A DNA stretch of 64,000 nucleotides from positions 45,409 through 109,408 of the forward strand of contig JACOEL010000015.1 in the NCBI GenBank assembly GCA_024998625.1, in the 5' to 3' direction. Of this stretch, positions 50,858-60,415 are shown piece by piece. A program made the translations under genes and the position numbers. Origin of the DNA: Nitrospira sp. (GTDB lineage Bacteria; Nitrospirota; Nitrospiria; Nitrospirales; Nitrospiraceae). Position 1 is the stretch's first letter, and each line of letters opens with the position of its first letter. Under the pieces are notes generated by a model that worked only from the letters and a program-made list of their open reading frames with translations, made no database searches and was not told where the DNA came from.

Positions 50858-51769
50858 ATGCACTTTCAGCCCATTGAACGTCGATCCCGCCAGGCCTTGT
50901 TGCTGCGTTGCCTCCTCATCTGTTCCCTCATCAGCATTCTGGGTGGCTCCCTTGCAGGAGCCTCGGAGCCACTCGATGCAGAAGCCACGCTGCGCCTCAT
51001 TGTGCAAGCCAATGCCGACCGTGATCTGCCCACCATGTCGAAGTATATGTCTCACGACGCCGACGCCGTCGGCTACACGATCGACGGACACAAATACGTA
51101 GGATGGACGGCTTTGGCTACCGACCTGCACACCGAGTTCGCCTCGGTCGCCAAACTGGAGCTTCCCATCACCTACCTGCAATTCTGGCGTAAGGGCGATA
51201 TCGCCTGGTTCGCGATGGAACTCGACTATATCCGTTATCCCAACGCAACGGATCTGAGCCAACGCATGGTGCTTCCACTGCGTGAGACAGGGGTGATGGA
51301 ACGACGGGACGGCACCTGGATCCTCGTGACCTGGCACGAATCCACCAGAAAGCCCGATACCGGGATGGGGATCGCCCTGGCTGACCCCGGCACCTTAGTG
51401 CGTCGCGTGTCCGACAATCCGGCGCCCGGGCCGAATGGCGTGGACTTGAGCGGCGAATGGGAAGTCACTGAAATCGAAGATAATAAGAAATACGTCGCCA
51501 CTCTGGACGCGCACGGAAACGGTCCTTACACCTGGCAAGGCGGGCAGTTCGCTACCACTAGCTTCAACGACCGACGCTGGCAGGGGACCTGGAAACAGAG
51601 CGGTAATGACCGCGAGGGCGCGTTTGAAGTCGTGATTTCGGAGGACGGCACCGAAGCCAAGGGAATCTGGTGGTACGTGCGTGTCGGCACCAGAAACAAT
51701 ATTCCGCCCCGGCAACATGGCGGTACTTACCTGTGGAAGCGACTGACCCCGCCTCCGACGGCTCCCTAA
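50858..51769 (+). CDS. Exported SnoaL/NTF2-like protein with C-terminal beta domain
   Basis: 303 aa from the ATG at 50858. Signal peptide LLICSLISILGGSLAGASEP. Residues about 45-165 form an NTF2-like cone (ATLRLIVQANADRDLPTMSK; YVGWTALATDLHTEFASVAK; FAMELDYIRY; TWILVTWHES). The second part (VDLSGEWEVTEIEDNKKYVA; FNDRRWQGTWKQSGNDREGA) looks like a lipocalin-like or ligand-binding beta sheet. Periplasmic; ligand unknown. Confidence 0.7.
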   Translation: MHFQPIERRSRQALLLRCLLICSLISILGGSLAGASEPLDAEATLRLIVQANADRDLPTMSKYMSHDADAVGYTIDGHKYVGWTALATDLHTEFASVAKLELPITYLQFWRKGDIAWFAMELDYIRYPNATDLSQRMVLPLRETGVMERRDGTWILVTWHESTRKPDTGMGIALADPGTLVRRVSDNPAPGPNGVDLSGEWEVTEIEDNKKYVATLDAHGNGPYTWQGGQFATTSFNDRRWQGTWKQSGNDREGAFEVVISEDGTEAKGIWWYVRVGTRNNIPPRQHGGTYLWKRLTPPPTAP

Positions 51770-51842
51770 CGGGTGGGCCTATTTCCCGATATTGTCTCAT
51801 ACACACTCACGGACGGCCGGTCCGTTATAACGAGGAGGGGCT

Positions 51843-52844
51843 ATGAATCGTGTGCTGCTACCGATGGTTATGCTGCTGATGGTCACGAGTACGGTCTATG
51901 CCGACGGTGGCCATGATCACCATGCCATTCCAACCATGCCGAGTTTAGGCGACACGAAGGTTATCATTGATGATCATACGGTCACGCTCACCTTCGGACC
52001 GGTCGATTTACCGACCGGCCATGACGGCGATCTGGCATCCAGTATGCCCAAGAAGGTCTTCCAGTTGCCGGATGACACCTACATGATCGGCTATAAGTCC
52101 GAGGTCTTCACGAAAGACGGCACGCCGCTGCCCAAGAACTACCTCCATCATATCCTCATGCTAAACAACGACAAGCCAAGCGTTTCATGCGACGGCGAGC
52201 CGTTGTTCTTCGCCGGTGCCGGTTTGGAAATGACGGAAGCACGCTTTCCGGACGGGTACGGGGTCAAGCTGGGAAAAGGGCAAAACCTCATGTCCGTTGT
52301 GGCGTTCTACCACAAGGCTCCGCCGACAAAAGATGTGATGGCGCGTTTCACGATGTATATCGCGCCGAAAGGCACGAAGGTGCAGGAAATGGATGTCTAC
52401 CAAGTCGGCGTCAACATTGTCTGCTACAGCAAATTCGGCCAGCGTGGCGCGGACCAGACTGACGAAGGCATCGAAATCAAGCCCGGGGTTTCCGTCCTGT
52501 CGGCACCTTTGAAATTCAACATGGACGGCTGCGTCAAATTCGCCTACCCTCATGGCCACGATGAGTTGCTGATGGTTGCCCTGGAGAATAAAACCTCTCG
52601 AGAAACCCTCCTGCGAACGGTGCCCGAAGTGGATGCCGACGGCACGTTTCGTGATTTTCGCCCCCATCAGGTGTACCGAGATGACAAAGGGTTCACGGTA
52701 ACAACACGCGATGACTATGAAATGGTGATGGTTCACCACCACCCGCTTCAAAACCAGAATATTCAGCATGGAATGGGAAATTACCTGCTGTACATGACCC
52801 CTGGCGTTTGCCCCCAATCTGCCAACACCGCTTCAGCGCGTTAG
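51843..52844 (+). CDS. Exported copper-site protein resembling PHM-type monooxygenases
   Basis: 333 aa; ATG after GAGGAGGGGCT; signal peptide LLPMVMLLMVTSTVYA. The order of His residues matches the type II copper monooxygenase fold: H102-H103 in NYLHHILML, FPDGYGVKLGKG ... VVAFYH157, then H237-x-H239 in KFAYPHGHDELLMV, then YEMVMVHHHPLQNQNIQHGM. In peptidylglycine monooxygenase HH plus His form CuA and HxH plus Met form CuB. Disulfide-type cysteines (116, 194, 230 and a C-terminal one) are present. Enzyme activity is inferred from the pattern only; a copper-binding structural role is possible. Confidence 0.65.
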   Translation: MNRVLLPMVMLLMVTSTVYADGGHDHHAIPTMPSLGDTKVIIDDHTVTLTFGPVDLPTGHDGDLASSMPKKVFQLPDDTYMIGYKSEVFTKDGTPLPKNYLHHILMLNNDKPSVSCDGEPLFFAGAGLEMTEARFPDGYGVKLGKGQNLMSVVAFYHKAPPTKDVMARFTMYIAPKGTKVQEMDVYQVGVNIVCYSKFGQRGADQTDEGIEIKPGVSVLSAPLKFNMDGCVKFAYPHGHDELLMVALENKTSRETLLRTVPEVDADGTFRDFRPHQVYRDDKGFTVTTRDDYEMVMVHHHPLQNQNIQHGMGNYLLYMTPGVCPQSANTASAR

Positions 52845-52858
52845 ACATAAGAGTTTCT

Positions 52859-52890
52859 CGCCCACCGCGGTCCAACGATTGCGGTGGGCG
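52859..52890 (+). terminator. Hairpin after the copper-site protein gene
   Basis: CGCCCACCGC (52859-52868) and GCGGTGGGCG (52881-52890) form a perfect 10-bp stem with a 12-base loop, 15 bp after the stop. No T-run follows (TCCCGTTCG), so it may be a transcript-stabilising or Rho-assisted end. Confidence 0.55.
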
Positions 52891-53235
52891 TCCCGTTCGT
52901 TCCCGAAGCTTCCGGCGCATCACCCGACCGGCAAAACCCTCGCCCCGCCCCCCTTCGTCCCAACGACAATTGCACCCTATATCTTGGAGTGTGATCACTT
53001 TTGCCTACCCCGCAGGGCACACTCCCCTACTGAAGTAAATGCGCCCCCTCAGGCAGCGGGCTGGGATTCTGAAGAAGGTGTATGATATTGAACCAATCAT
53101 GCACTCCAACCGACTACCTGAGGACACAATCGTCCCTTTGACAGCGAGCGCATGTTCATCTCTGTGCGGTGGTGCAGTACCAGGCGCCCGCCCGGCGGCA
53201 TCGAAGCAGAACGATCGCACCCCTGCATAGGAACC
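52891..53235. other. Upstream region of the signalling fusion gene
   Basis: No gene supported. The fusion gene frame is open back to 53152 but lacks an RBS there. I see no convincing sigma70 or sigma54 promoter. Confidence 0.4.
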
Positions 53236-56200
53236 ATGAAATCCTCCATGTCGCCCGCTGAACCGTCCCTCAACATCCTCCTCATCAACGAACAACCTGA
53301 TGAAATCAAGCTGGTGACCTCCAGCCTGAGAGGGTTTTTTTCAGGCTGCCGGATCGAAGCGGGCTACTCATCCGAAGAAGCCCTGACATTCAGCCATCAA
53401 GGCGAATGGCAAATCATTCTCCTCGATCACGATTTACGCCCTGAACGCGGTCTCGACATTCTTTCCCGCCTTCGTCGCCATGCTCCCTATGCAGCCATTA
53501 TCCTCCAAACGAATGAGAGCGATTCCCAAACCGCCGTCCAGGCGCTGCAAAACGGCGCTGACTTTCTCCTGTTTAAACGGTCACCCGCCTTTATCACGGA
53601 GTTGCTGTTTTCCGTCCAGGAAGCGGTTGAAAAGCGCGACCTCCAAATGAAACTGGACCACACCTTTCAACGGCACCAGCGATTCATCGAAACGCTGAAC
53701 GACTTGGTGTACGAGCTTGATCGGGACGGTCGCTTTGTCTACGTGGGCACCGCCGTCACCGCCATGCTCGGCTATACTCCCGAGGAGCTTGCCGGACAAC
53801 ACTATTCGCTTCTACTCCCCCCCCTCCAAGAGGCAACAGGACGCTATCGCCTGAACGAACGACGGGCGGGCGGCCGCTCGGTACGCAGACTTGAACTCAC
53901 TCTTCATCGGAAAGCCCTACCGGACGCACCACCCGTATCGATCACCGTCGATGTAACAGCCAAGGGGCTTTTCGATTCGGCCAACCGCTACCTCGGCACG
54001 GTCGGAGTCCTGCGCGATCTTTCCCAACAGAAGGCGCAACAGGACCGCCTCACGGAGTTGGAGTCACGCCTCCAGGAAACCACCCGCCAACTCACGCTTT
54101 CCCGGGAGGCAGCCCGGGTATCGCGCCAGCTCCAACAGCCCCTCACCACACTCCTTCAGGATTCACAACGATTACTCAGCTCAATTCAGCACAGCAAGAT
54201 CGAGCAGCATGTCGAAACGATGATCGAAAAAGCGTCGCAGGCCAGCCAACTTGGCCATCAACTGGCTCAAGCCATCCATGCTCCTTCTTTAGAATTTGCC
54301 CCCCTGGATCTGCACCGCGTTCTGGAGACCGTGGTGCAAACAATCCGGCACGAGACAGAAGGCTCGGGGCTCCACGTGACCACGCACTTCGCTCAACAGC
54401 TTCCCCTCATCCTAGGCTCACCGGGCGCGCTGGAGGATCTCGCGAGAATCCTCCTTAATTATGCACACCAATACACGTCCTGGCCCGACGCGCCCTCTCA
54501 TCTTCTGCTACAGACGGCGCTACCGGCCGGAGACGCTCCTCCACTCGCTTCACGCAGGCCTTCGCTGCATTCGAGCACCTCGCGCGAATATGTGAGCTTC
54601 ACCATCAAGGAAGACTCCGGACGCACCGTTGCTCCCGTGGGAAAACAGCCCGATTTCCATATTTCCCCCGAGCAGTTCTTCCGCGCTCACCAAATTGTCC
54701 AGGCACATGGTGGCGCCATCGAAATTGAACATGCACCAGACAGCGGTCTGACCATCACGGTACGAATTCCGGTTCCCGCTCATCTCTTCGCGGATGAAGG
54801 CGCTGAATCGCCCACAGCCCTGCCCGCTACACCCGGCCTCATTCGAGTTCAATCTCAGCCCACCGCAGGACAACGACCCGACCGACGACGTTCCGAACGC
54901 AAGTTGTTCGCGCTCCCCGTGCAACTATCCGTCGGAGGCACAACCCTTCGAGGCGTCTTACGAAACATGAGCACGGGCGGCGCCCTCCTCACCATCCATG
55001 ACCTATCGGCCTCCATTCATCTGCAACCAGCCTACGTGGTGATCAAGACACCCGTGAGCTTCCTGGAACTTCAAGGCGTCGTGCATGAACGACCCGCTGC
55101 GCTTACGGACCTGCCGCTCCCTGTTATCAAGAACTTTGTGATTTCTTTTTCATCGAGCAGCGAGCGCGACCGCAATGTCCTCCGTTCACTTCTCGACGGA
55201 CTGCAAGACGGTTCAACAATCGTCACGTTTGAAGGATTGATCCTTCCTCTTTGCACCACCGCCGAGAACAATCCCAACGCCCCCCTCCCCTCCACTGCGG
55301 GGCCGACAGATAGACGTGAGGCCGCACGTCTACGCCTCCCATGCCCGATTCGACTGGTCGGCTCACTAATCACGCCAACCCGTCCGCTCGGAGTGACGGT
55401 CAACCTGAGCCTGGATGGGGCCTGCATCGAATTAGCGGAAGGCTCCGACTTTCCTGAAAACCACCCGCTCCTTCACTTGGCGCCCGTCGAGCCAAACACT
55501 TCCTCAATCGGCGCCGCTTTGTCTGAGGGTTCCGAAAACCCTTGGCCAGCGCGGATTGTCTGGACACATCAACCTCGGACCAGGACAACCTTGAATCCCG
55601 CACCGATAGAAGGCATACGCCGCTTCGGTGTGCGCTTTGAGGGATTATCGCCCGCGCAGGAGCAGAAACTGCGGGCCCTCATCTCGTCGCGGATCCGTAT
55701 TTCACAAGATCTTGCCGAACCGGTGTCAGAGTCGCCGGTCTTCACCGTTTCACATAACCTACACAATCGTGAAGGCCTCACAATTGTCCTGAGTCACGAT
55801 GTTCCGAGACGAACAGACGGCACACAGTGCCCGCTGGTGCTGCTCTGTCCGGGGTATGGGACGACTCAACAGGCCTATGTCGCCCTCGCCTACACACTCG
55901 CTGGATGCGGGCTGCAAGTCCTGCGCTATGATCACAGCCGTCACATCGGGCTGAGCGACGGCGACCCCACGCAAACCACGCTCACATCGCTGGAAGACGA
56001 CCTCGATACCGTACTGATCTTTGTGCAGAAAGAGTTCCTCGGAATCCCCCTCACGTTGCTGGCACCAGACCTGCTCGGCCGCATCGCATTGCGGCGCCAG
56101 GACTGGCACAGGCGAGTCCGCCGGCTCTTACTTCTCAACCCGACACTCGACATCCGAAACTGCCTGACAAGCCTTCATCAGCGGGATCTAGTAGGTGAAC

Positions 56201-57438
56201 ATCTGGCCGGAACCCGGCTCGGGCTCGGCAACCTCTTGGGGATTCCACTCGACATCGATCATTTCGTGGCCGATGCCGTGGCTGGTCAATATACAGAGAG
56301 CAATGCCCTTCAGGAAGACCTCTCGCATTGCGGAACCGACGTCGTGTTTCTTGCGACCAGCCCAGACCTCGCTGAATACCCGACTCCCGCTCCAGCGCCG
56401 GCCCTCGTGGAGGATGCGCTGCACCGGCTCGGATCAAGAGGCAGTCGCGTCATGCTACAAGCTCCTCTTGTACCTGCCGAGGCTGTCGCACCAACGGCAC
56501 TGCTCGCAAGCTGGCAGCGAATCGCACAGCTCTGCCTTACTCCGGATAGCTTCCCCTATCCCACCGCCACGGCTCTCCCAAATCTCTCACGCATGACATC
56601 CATCCGGGCACGATTCGAACGCGATCGACTCCGCATCAAATATGCCGCGGGAACGGCAGGCCGCGAGCGCCTCTGGGTCGCACAAACCGAACTCACACGA
56701 AGTTTGGATGAACTCCCCGCGCATTGGCAATATATCGACCAGCTGTATCAACTCCTCCAACCGCTCGATGGAGGCTTGGCCCTGCTCGATGTCGGATGTG
56801 GCATCCATTCATTCGCCAGACTCTTACTCTTGAACCTCTCCTACCGTCTCCGCGCTCAAACCTGGAACCAGAACCAACCGCTTCGATACATCGGCATAGA
56901 TTTCTCAGTGACTGCGCTGCATGCCGCGCAGGACGCGACGAATGACGCCTTCAAGCATGTGGATCGGCTGTTCTCCGGACGCATCTCCGGACCAACACCC
57001 GTCAGTCAGCAGTGGGTACTGGGTAGATCCATAGAAACGCTTCCCTTCGCGGACCATTCGTTCGATCGCATCGTGGCGAATCTCTCCCTCAGCTTTTCAC
57101 CTTCTCCTCTCCATGCGCTTCGAGAGCTGTTTCGTGTGCTTCGCCCCGGCGGAAAACTTATCGTGAGTGCCATCACCCCCTTGGCAGATATGGCCCTCCC
57201 CTATCGCTCATCCTTGCAGGAACTCGGCGTCGATGCCTTCTCGGGAGACGCCCGCCTTACCCTCAATCGCATGGCCCAATGTTGCGTCGCCCTGCGCGTC
57301 GGGCAACTACACGCATTCCAAGAAGAGGGCCTGAACGCCGTCCTCGCCCAAGTCACATCGAGTCCGGCAAGACTCGTGCGTACGTTCTCCGGACAGATTC
57401 TGGTCGCCCTCGCCGAAAAACCTGATTCCGCTGGCTGA
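53236..57438 (+). CDS. REC-PAS-pseudokinase-PilZ-PilZ-LuxD-like hydrolase-methyltransferase fusion
   Basis: 1400 aa; ATG after TAGGAACC. Domains: REC about 12-118 (phospho-acceptor D64 in ILLDHDL); PAS about 150-262; a coiled linker and a histidine-kinase-like part 290-515 in which the H-box His is replaced (RVSRQLQQPLT) and the ATP motifs are weak; PilZ 1 with R551xxxR555 and NMSTGG (577-582); PilZ 2 with R694xxxR698 and NLSLDG (723-728), both fitting the c-di-GMP motif; a LuxD-like alpha/beta-hydrolase about 836-1095 (RYDHSRHIGLSDGD, DIRNCLTSLHQRDL) with Asp945 where the nucleophilic Ser of LuxD would be (LLAPDLLGR); and a SAM methyltransferase (LDVGCG at 1184-1189, ETLPFADHSFDRIVANLSLS, LFRVLRPGGKL). 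Probably a c-di-GMP-controlled enzyme acting on acyl or lipid substrates; the substrate is unknown. First gene of the signalling cluster. Confidence 0.85.
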   Translation: MKSSMSPAEPSLNILLINEQPDEIKLVTSSLRGFFSGCRIEAGYSSEEALTFSHQGEWQIILLDHDLRPERGLDILSRLRRHAPYAAIILQTNESDSQTAVQALQNGADFLLFKRSPAFITELLFSVQEAVEKRDLQMKLDHTFQRHQRFIETLNDLVYELDRDGRFVYVGTAVTAMLGYTPEELAGQHYSLLLPPLQEATGRYRLNERRAGGRSVRRLELTLHRKALPDAPPVSITVDVTAKGLFDSANRYLGTVGVLRDLSQQKAQQDRLTELESRLQETTRQLTLSREAARVSRQLQQPLTTLLQDSQRLLSSIQHSKIEQHVETMIEKASQASQLGHQLAQAIHAPSLEFAPLDLHRVLETVVQTIRHETEGSGLHVTTHFAQQLPLILGSPGALEDLARILLNYAHQYTSWPDAPSHLLLQTALPAGDAPPLASRRPSLHSSTSREYVSFTIKEDSGRTVAPVGKQPDFHISPEQFFRAHQIVQAHGGAIEIEHAPDSGLTITVRIPVPAHLFADEGAESPTALPATPGLIRVQSQPTAGQRPDRRRSERKLFALPVQLSVGGTTLRGVLRNMSTGGALLTIHDLSASIHLQPAYVVIKTPVSFLELQGVVHERPAALTDLPLPVIKNFVISFSSSSERDRNVLRSLLDGLQDGSTIVTFEGLILPLCTTAENNPNAPLPSTAGPTDRREAARLRLPCPIRLVGSLITPTRPLGVTVNLSLDGACIELAEGSDFPENHPLLHLAPVEPNTSSIGAALSEGSENPWPARIVWTHQPRTRTTLNPAPIEGIRRFGVRFEGLSPAQEQKLRALISSRIRISQDLAEPVSESPVFTVSHNLHNREGLTIVLSHDVPRRTDGTQCPLVLLCPGYGTTQQAYVALAYTLAGCGLQVLRYDHSRHIGLSDGDPTQTTLTSLEDDLDTVLIFVQKEFLGIPLTLLAPDLLGRIALRRQDWHRRVRRLLLLNPTLDIRNCLTSLHQRDLVGEHLAGTRLGLGNLLGIPLDIDHFVADAVAGQYTESNALQEDLSHCGTDVVFLATSPDLAEYPTPAPAPALVEDALHRLGSRGSRVMLQAPLVPAEAVAPTALLASWQRIAQLCLTPDSFPYPTATALPNLSRMTSIRARFERDRLRIKYAAGTAGRERLWVAQTELTRSLDELPAHWQYIDQLYQLLQPLDGGLALLDVGCGIHSFARLLLLNLSYRLRAQTWNQNQPLRYIGIDFSVTALHAAQDATNDAFKHVDRLFSGRISGPTPVSQQWVLGRSIETLPFADHSFDRIVANLSLSFSPSPLHALRELFRVLRPGGKLIVSAITPLADMALPYRSSLQELGVDAFSGDARLTLNRMAQCCVALRVGQLHAFQEEGLNAVLAQVTSSPARLVRTFSGQILVALAEKPDSAG

Positions 57439-57544
57439 AACGATACCTCGCATATATACTTCAGTCACTAACACACGACATGCGGCACGTCGGACGACAC
57501 CACATGCACGATGGTGTCCGGGTTGATATGTTCTGCGCAGGACT

Positions 57545-58825
57545 ATGGCACTCCACGAGCACATTCGGCACACCCCTATTCTTTCTGCTTCCGAAGCTCC
57601 CATCAGAATGATCGGCGCTTTTGCCGAATCGGTGGGACAGGCCACCGACCTCACGCAGGTCGGCGAGTGCATATTGAGGATCCTCAGCGAACAGTTGCGC
57701 TTGCCGGAAGCCGCCATATGGATACGAGAAGCAGACGGCCAATACCATCTCCTTGCCTCTCTAGGACACAGCACGCTTGCGGCATTGCCGGTTACTCTGC
57801 CGGATAACCACGCCCTTATCACGAGCCTTTCCGATCGGCTACACCTGCTCCGACACGACCAGGCCTCATCTTCGCCCGCCGGCTCAGCCATGATATCGAT
57901 ACAGGCAGCGGTGTGCCTTCCTCTCCGGAACAAAACGCAGCTTCTCGGACTCTGCGCCCTTGGTCCGATCAGCACGGAGTGTCACCTGGACGAAGACACC
58001 GTGATCATTGCAGAAACCCTCGCACGCATCGCCTGCAATACGTTGGAGCATCACCTGGCCCAGGACGACCTTCAGCGCTCCTCCACCTTAATGAGACGCA
58101 CCGATCGATTACGCTCGTTGGAAATCATGGCGGGCGGGTTTGCGCATGAAATCCGTAACCCGCTCACCTCAATCAAGACTTTTATTCAGTTAGCCCCGCA
58201 ACGCCAGCAGGACCCGGTGTTCATCCGTGAATTCAGCCAAGTCGCCATTGAGGACGTCCACCGCATCGAGCGGTTGCTGCACGAAATCCTCGACTATGCG
58301 AGTTACATGACCCCCCGGCCGAGCGACGTGGACCTGAACGAGCTGGTCACCTCCTGCCTCGGGTTCGTCTCGTCCACCGCGTCGCATCGAGGAATTCGTC
58401 TGCACACGACACTGGCCTCTCAACTGCCCACGCTCTCGCTCGACCGCCAGCAGATCAAACAGGTGCTCTTGAACCTGCTGCTGAATGCGCTCGATGCCAT
58501 GCCCAATGGTAACGGCATGATTCAGATCCGCACGCGCGTGCTGCCGCAAGCCGGGCGTACAGCCTGGGTGCAATTGGAGGTGGAGGACGAGGGATGCGGC
58601 ATTGCCCCGGACCACCTGGAGCATATTTTCGATCCGTTTTTTACGACCAAACATACCAATAGCGCGAGCGATGGATCCGGCCTTGGCCTGACCACCGCGC
58701 ATCAAATCGTCCGCGAACATGGCGGCACGCTATTGGTGAAGAGTCGAATCGGCGCAGGTTCGACGTTTTCTGTGAATCTTCCAGCACCGGATGCACGCAC
58801 CACAGTTTCAGCCGCACGGGAGTAA
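57545..58825 (+). CDS. GAF-domain sensor histidine kinase, NtrB-like
   Basis: 426 aa. GAF domain (about 20-175: VGECILRILSEQLRLPEAAI, AAVCLPLRNKTQLLGLCALG), no membrane helix, so a cytosolic sensor. HisKA with H201 in GGFAHEIRNPLTSIKTF; HATPase with N-box VLLNLLLNALDAM, G1 VEDEGCGIAP, F-box DPFFTTK and G2 GSGLGLTTAHQIVREHGG. All catalytic motifs are intact. It lies 106 bp after the fusion gene and directly before the NtrC-type regulator, which is its likely partner. Confidence 0.92.
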   Translation: MALHEHIRHTPILSASEAPIRMIGAFAESVGQATDLTQVGECILRILSEQLRLPEAAIWIREADGQYHLLASLGHSTLAALPVTLPDNHALITSLSDRLHLLRHDQASSSPAGSAMISIQAAVCLPLRNKTQLLGLCALGPISTECHLDEDTVIIAETLARIACNTLEHHLAQDDLQRSSTLMRRTDRLRSLEIMAGGFAHEIRNPLTSIKTFIQLAPQRQQDPVFIREFSQVAIEDVHRIERLLHEILDYASYMTPRPSDVDLNELVTSCLGFVSSTASHRGIRLHTTLASQLPTLSLDRQQIKQVLLNLLLNALDAMPNGNGMIQIRTRVLPQAGRTAWVQLEVEDEGCGIAPDHLEHIFDPFFTTKHTNSASDGSGLGLTTAHQIVREHGGTLLVKSRIGAGSTFSVNLPAPDARTTVSAARE

Positions 58826-58826
58826 C

Positions 58827-60239
58827 ATGAAAAAACGGATACTACTTGTCGATGACGAACCGCGTGTCCGCGCCTCGCTGAAAACAGTGCTGGAACCGAC
58901 CTATGAGATTCTCGAAGCGGCGGATGCCGCGGAAGGCCTCAAGAGTTTCAAACACGATGCGCCGGACCTGGTCCTGCTGGACGTGATCCTCCCGGGAACG
59001 GACGGTCTGGCGGCGCTTCAAACAATGCGCACCGAGAATCGTGTCGTGCCGGTGATCATGCTGACCGGAACCAAATCCGTCAAGACGGCCGTCGATGCCA
59101 TGAAACTGGGAGCAGCCGACTATCTCTCCAAACCATTCGATGTCGAAGAGCTGCAAATCGTCATCGAGCGCACGCTGGGCAAACAGGAATTAGAACAAGA
59201 GGTTCGTCAACTACGCGCGCAGGTCGTTCAGCGATATGCCTTTCACAATCTGATCGGCAAAAGCCCGGCGATGCAGGAAATCTATGCAAAGATCGAGCAA
59301 GTGGCCGATAGTCGCACCACCGTCCTGGTAACCGGCGAGAGCGGGACCGGAAAAGAACTCGTGGCCAAGGCCATTCATTACAACAGCGCGCGCCGCGAAC
59401 GCCCGTTTGTGGCCCTCAATTGCGCGGCCCTGCCGGAAACCTTAATCGAAAGCGAACTGTTCGGTCACGAAAAAGGCTCCTTTACCGACGCCACGGCACG
59501 GCGCGTGGGCCAGTTCGAATTGGCGCATACGGGCACGCTTTTTCTCGATGAAATCGGCGATCTCAGCCCGGCGACCCAGGCCAAACTCCTACGCGTGCTC
59601 CAGGAACGTGAGTTCACACGCGTAGGTGGAGTGCAGTCAATTAAGGTGGATGTTCGAATCGTCGCGGCCACCAACAAAAACCTCGATGAGATGGTCCGGA
59701 AGAACCAGTTCCGCGAGGACCTGTATTACCGGATCAATGTCATCGCGCTGTATCTGCCGCCCCTGCGTGAGCGGGGCGAAGACATCGCGCTCCTGGCCAA
59801 ACACTTTCTGGCAAAACGCATCGAAGAAGAGAAACGTCCTCCCCAGGAGTTCACCAAAGATTCACTGGAGTTGATATCGCACTATCCCTGGCCCGGAAAC
59901 GTCCGCGAGATGGAGAACATCATCGAACAGGCGTTCATCTGGTCGAAAGGCTCCAACGTCATCACGCCGGAGCACTTGCCGAATATCCTACGAACCGATA
60001 CACGTTCGACCTCGCTCCGGGACGACACCCTGGCGGGGCGATTATCGCTCGAAAAGGCCGTTATGGAGTTCGAACGGGAAATCATCCTGGACGCGCTCAA
60101 GCGAACGACCTACGTACAAACCCACGCAGCCGCCATGCTGGGGATCAGTCGCCGCATGCTGAAGTACCGCATGGATACCTTGGGCATCAGCCGGCCCGAT
60201 AACGGGGTGAATACCGAGCCTCCCCTGACTCAGGAATGA
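58827..60239 (+). CDS. NtrC-family sigma54-dependent response regulator
   Basis: 470 aa from the ATG at 58827, one base after the kinase stop. REC with D52 (LVLLDVILPGTDG); AAA+ with Walker A GESGTGKELVAKAIH, Walker B TLFLDEIGDLS and sensor region; C-terminal Fis HTH (THAAAMLGISRRMLKYRMDT). The sigma54-contact loop reads GSFTDA (217-222) instead of GAFTGA, keeping the central Thr. It should activate sigma54 promoters when phosphorylated by the adjacent kinase. Targets unknown; no clear -24/-12 site was found in this window. Confidence 0.93.
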   Translation: MKKRILLVDDEPRVRASLKTVLEPTYEILEAADAAEGLKSFKHDAPDLVLLDVILPGTDGLAALQTMRTENRVVPVIMLTGTKSVKTAVDAMKLGAADYLSKPFDVEELQIVIERTLGKQELEQEVRQLRAQVVQRYAFHNLIGKSPAMQEIYAKIEQVADSRTTVLVTGESGTGKELVAKAIHYNSARRERPFVALNCAALPETLIESELFGHEKGSFTDATARRVGQFELAHTGTLFLDEIGDLSPATQAKLLRVLQEREFTRVGGVQSIKVDVRIVAATNKNLDEMVRKNQFREDLYYRINVIALYLPPLRERGEDIALLAKHFLAKRIEEEKRPPQEFTKDSLELISHYPWPGNVREMENIIEQAFIWSKGSNVITPEHLPNILRTDTRSTSLRDDTLAGRLSLEKAVMEFEREIILDALKRTTYVQTHAAAMLGISRRMLKYRMDTLGISRPDNGVNTEPPLTQE

Positions 60240-60415
60240 CACAGGTTGGCGCAACAGTGTCTCATTTCCCCAAAGGTGAAAACACCTACATCAAATATCT
60301 AGTGGCCTGAATCTGCTGGACCTGCTATATATCTACTGATCAGCACAATCAGGAGCGGTATAGGTTTTGCGTTTGTCCTGCAGTGAAGCCTGCAATGCAC
60401 CCGGGAGCGCTCTGA

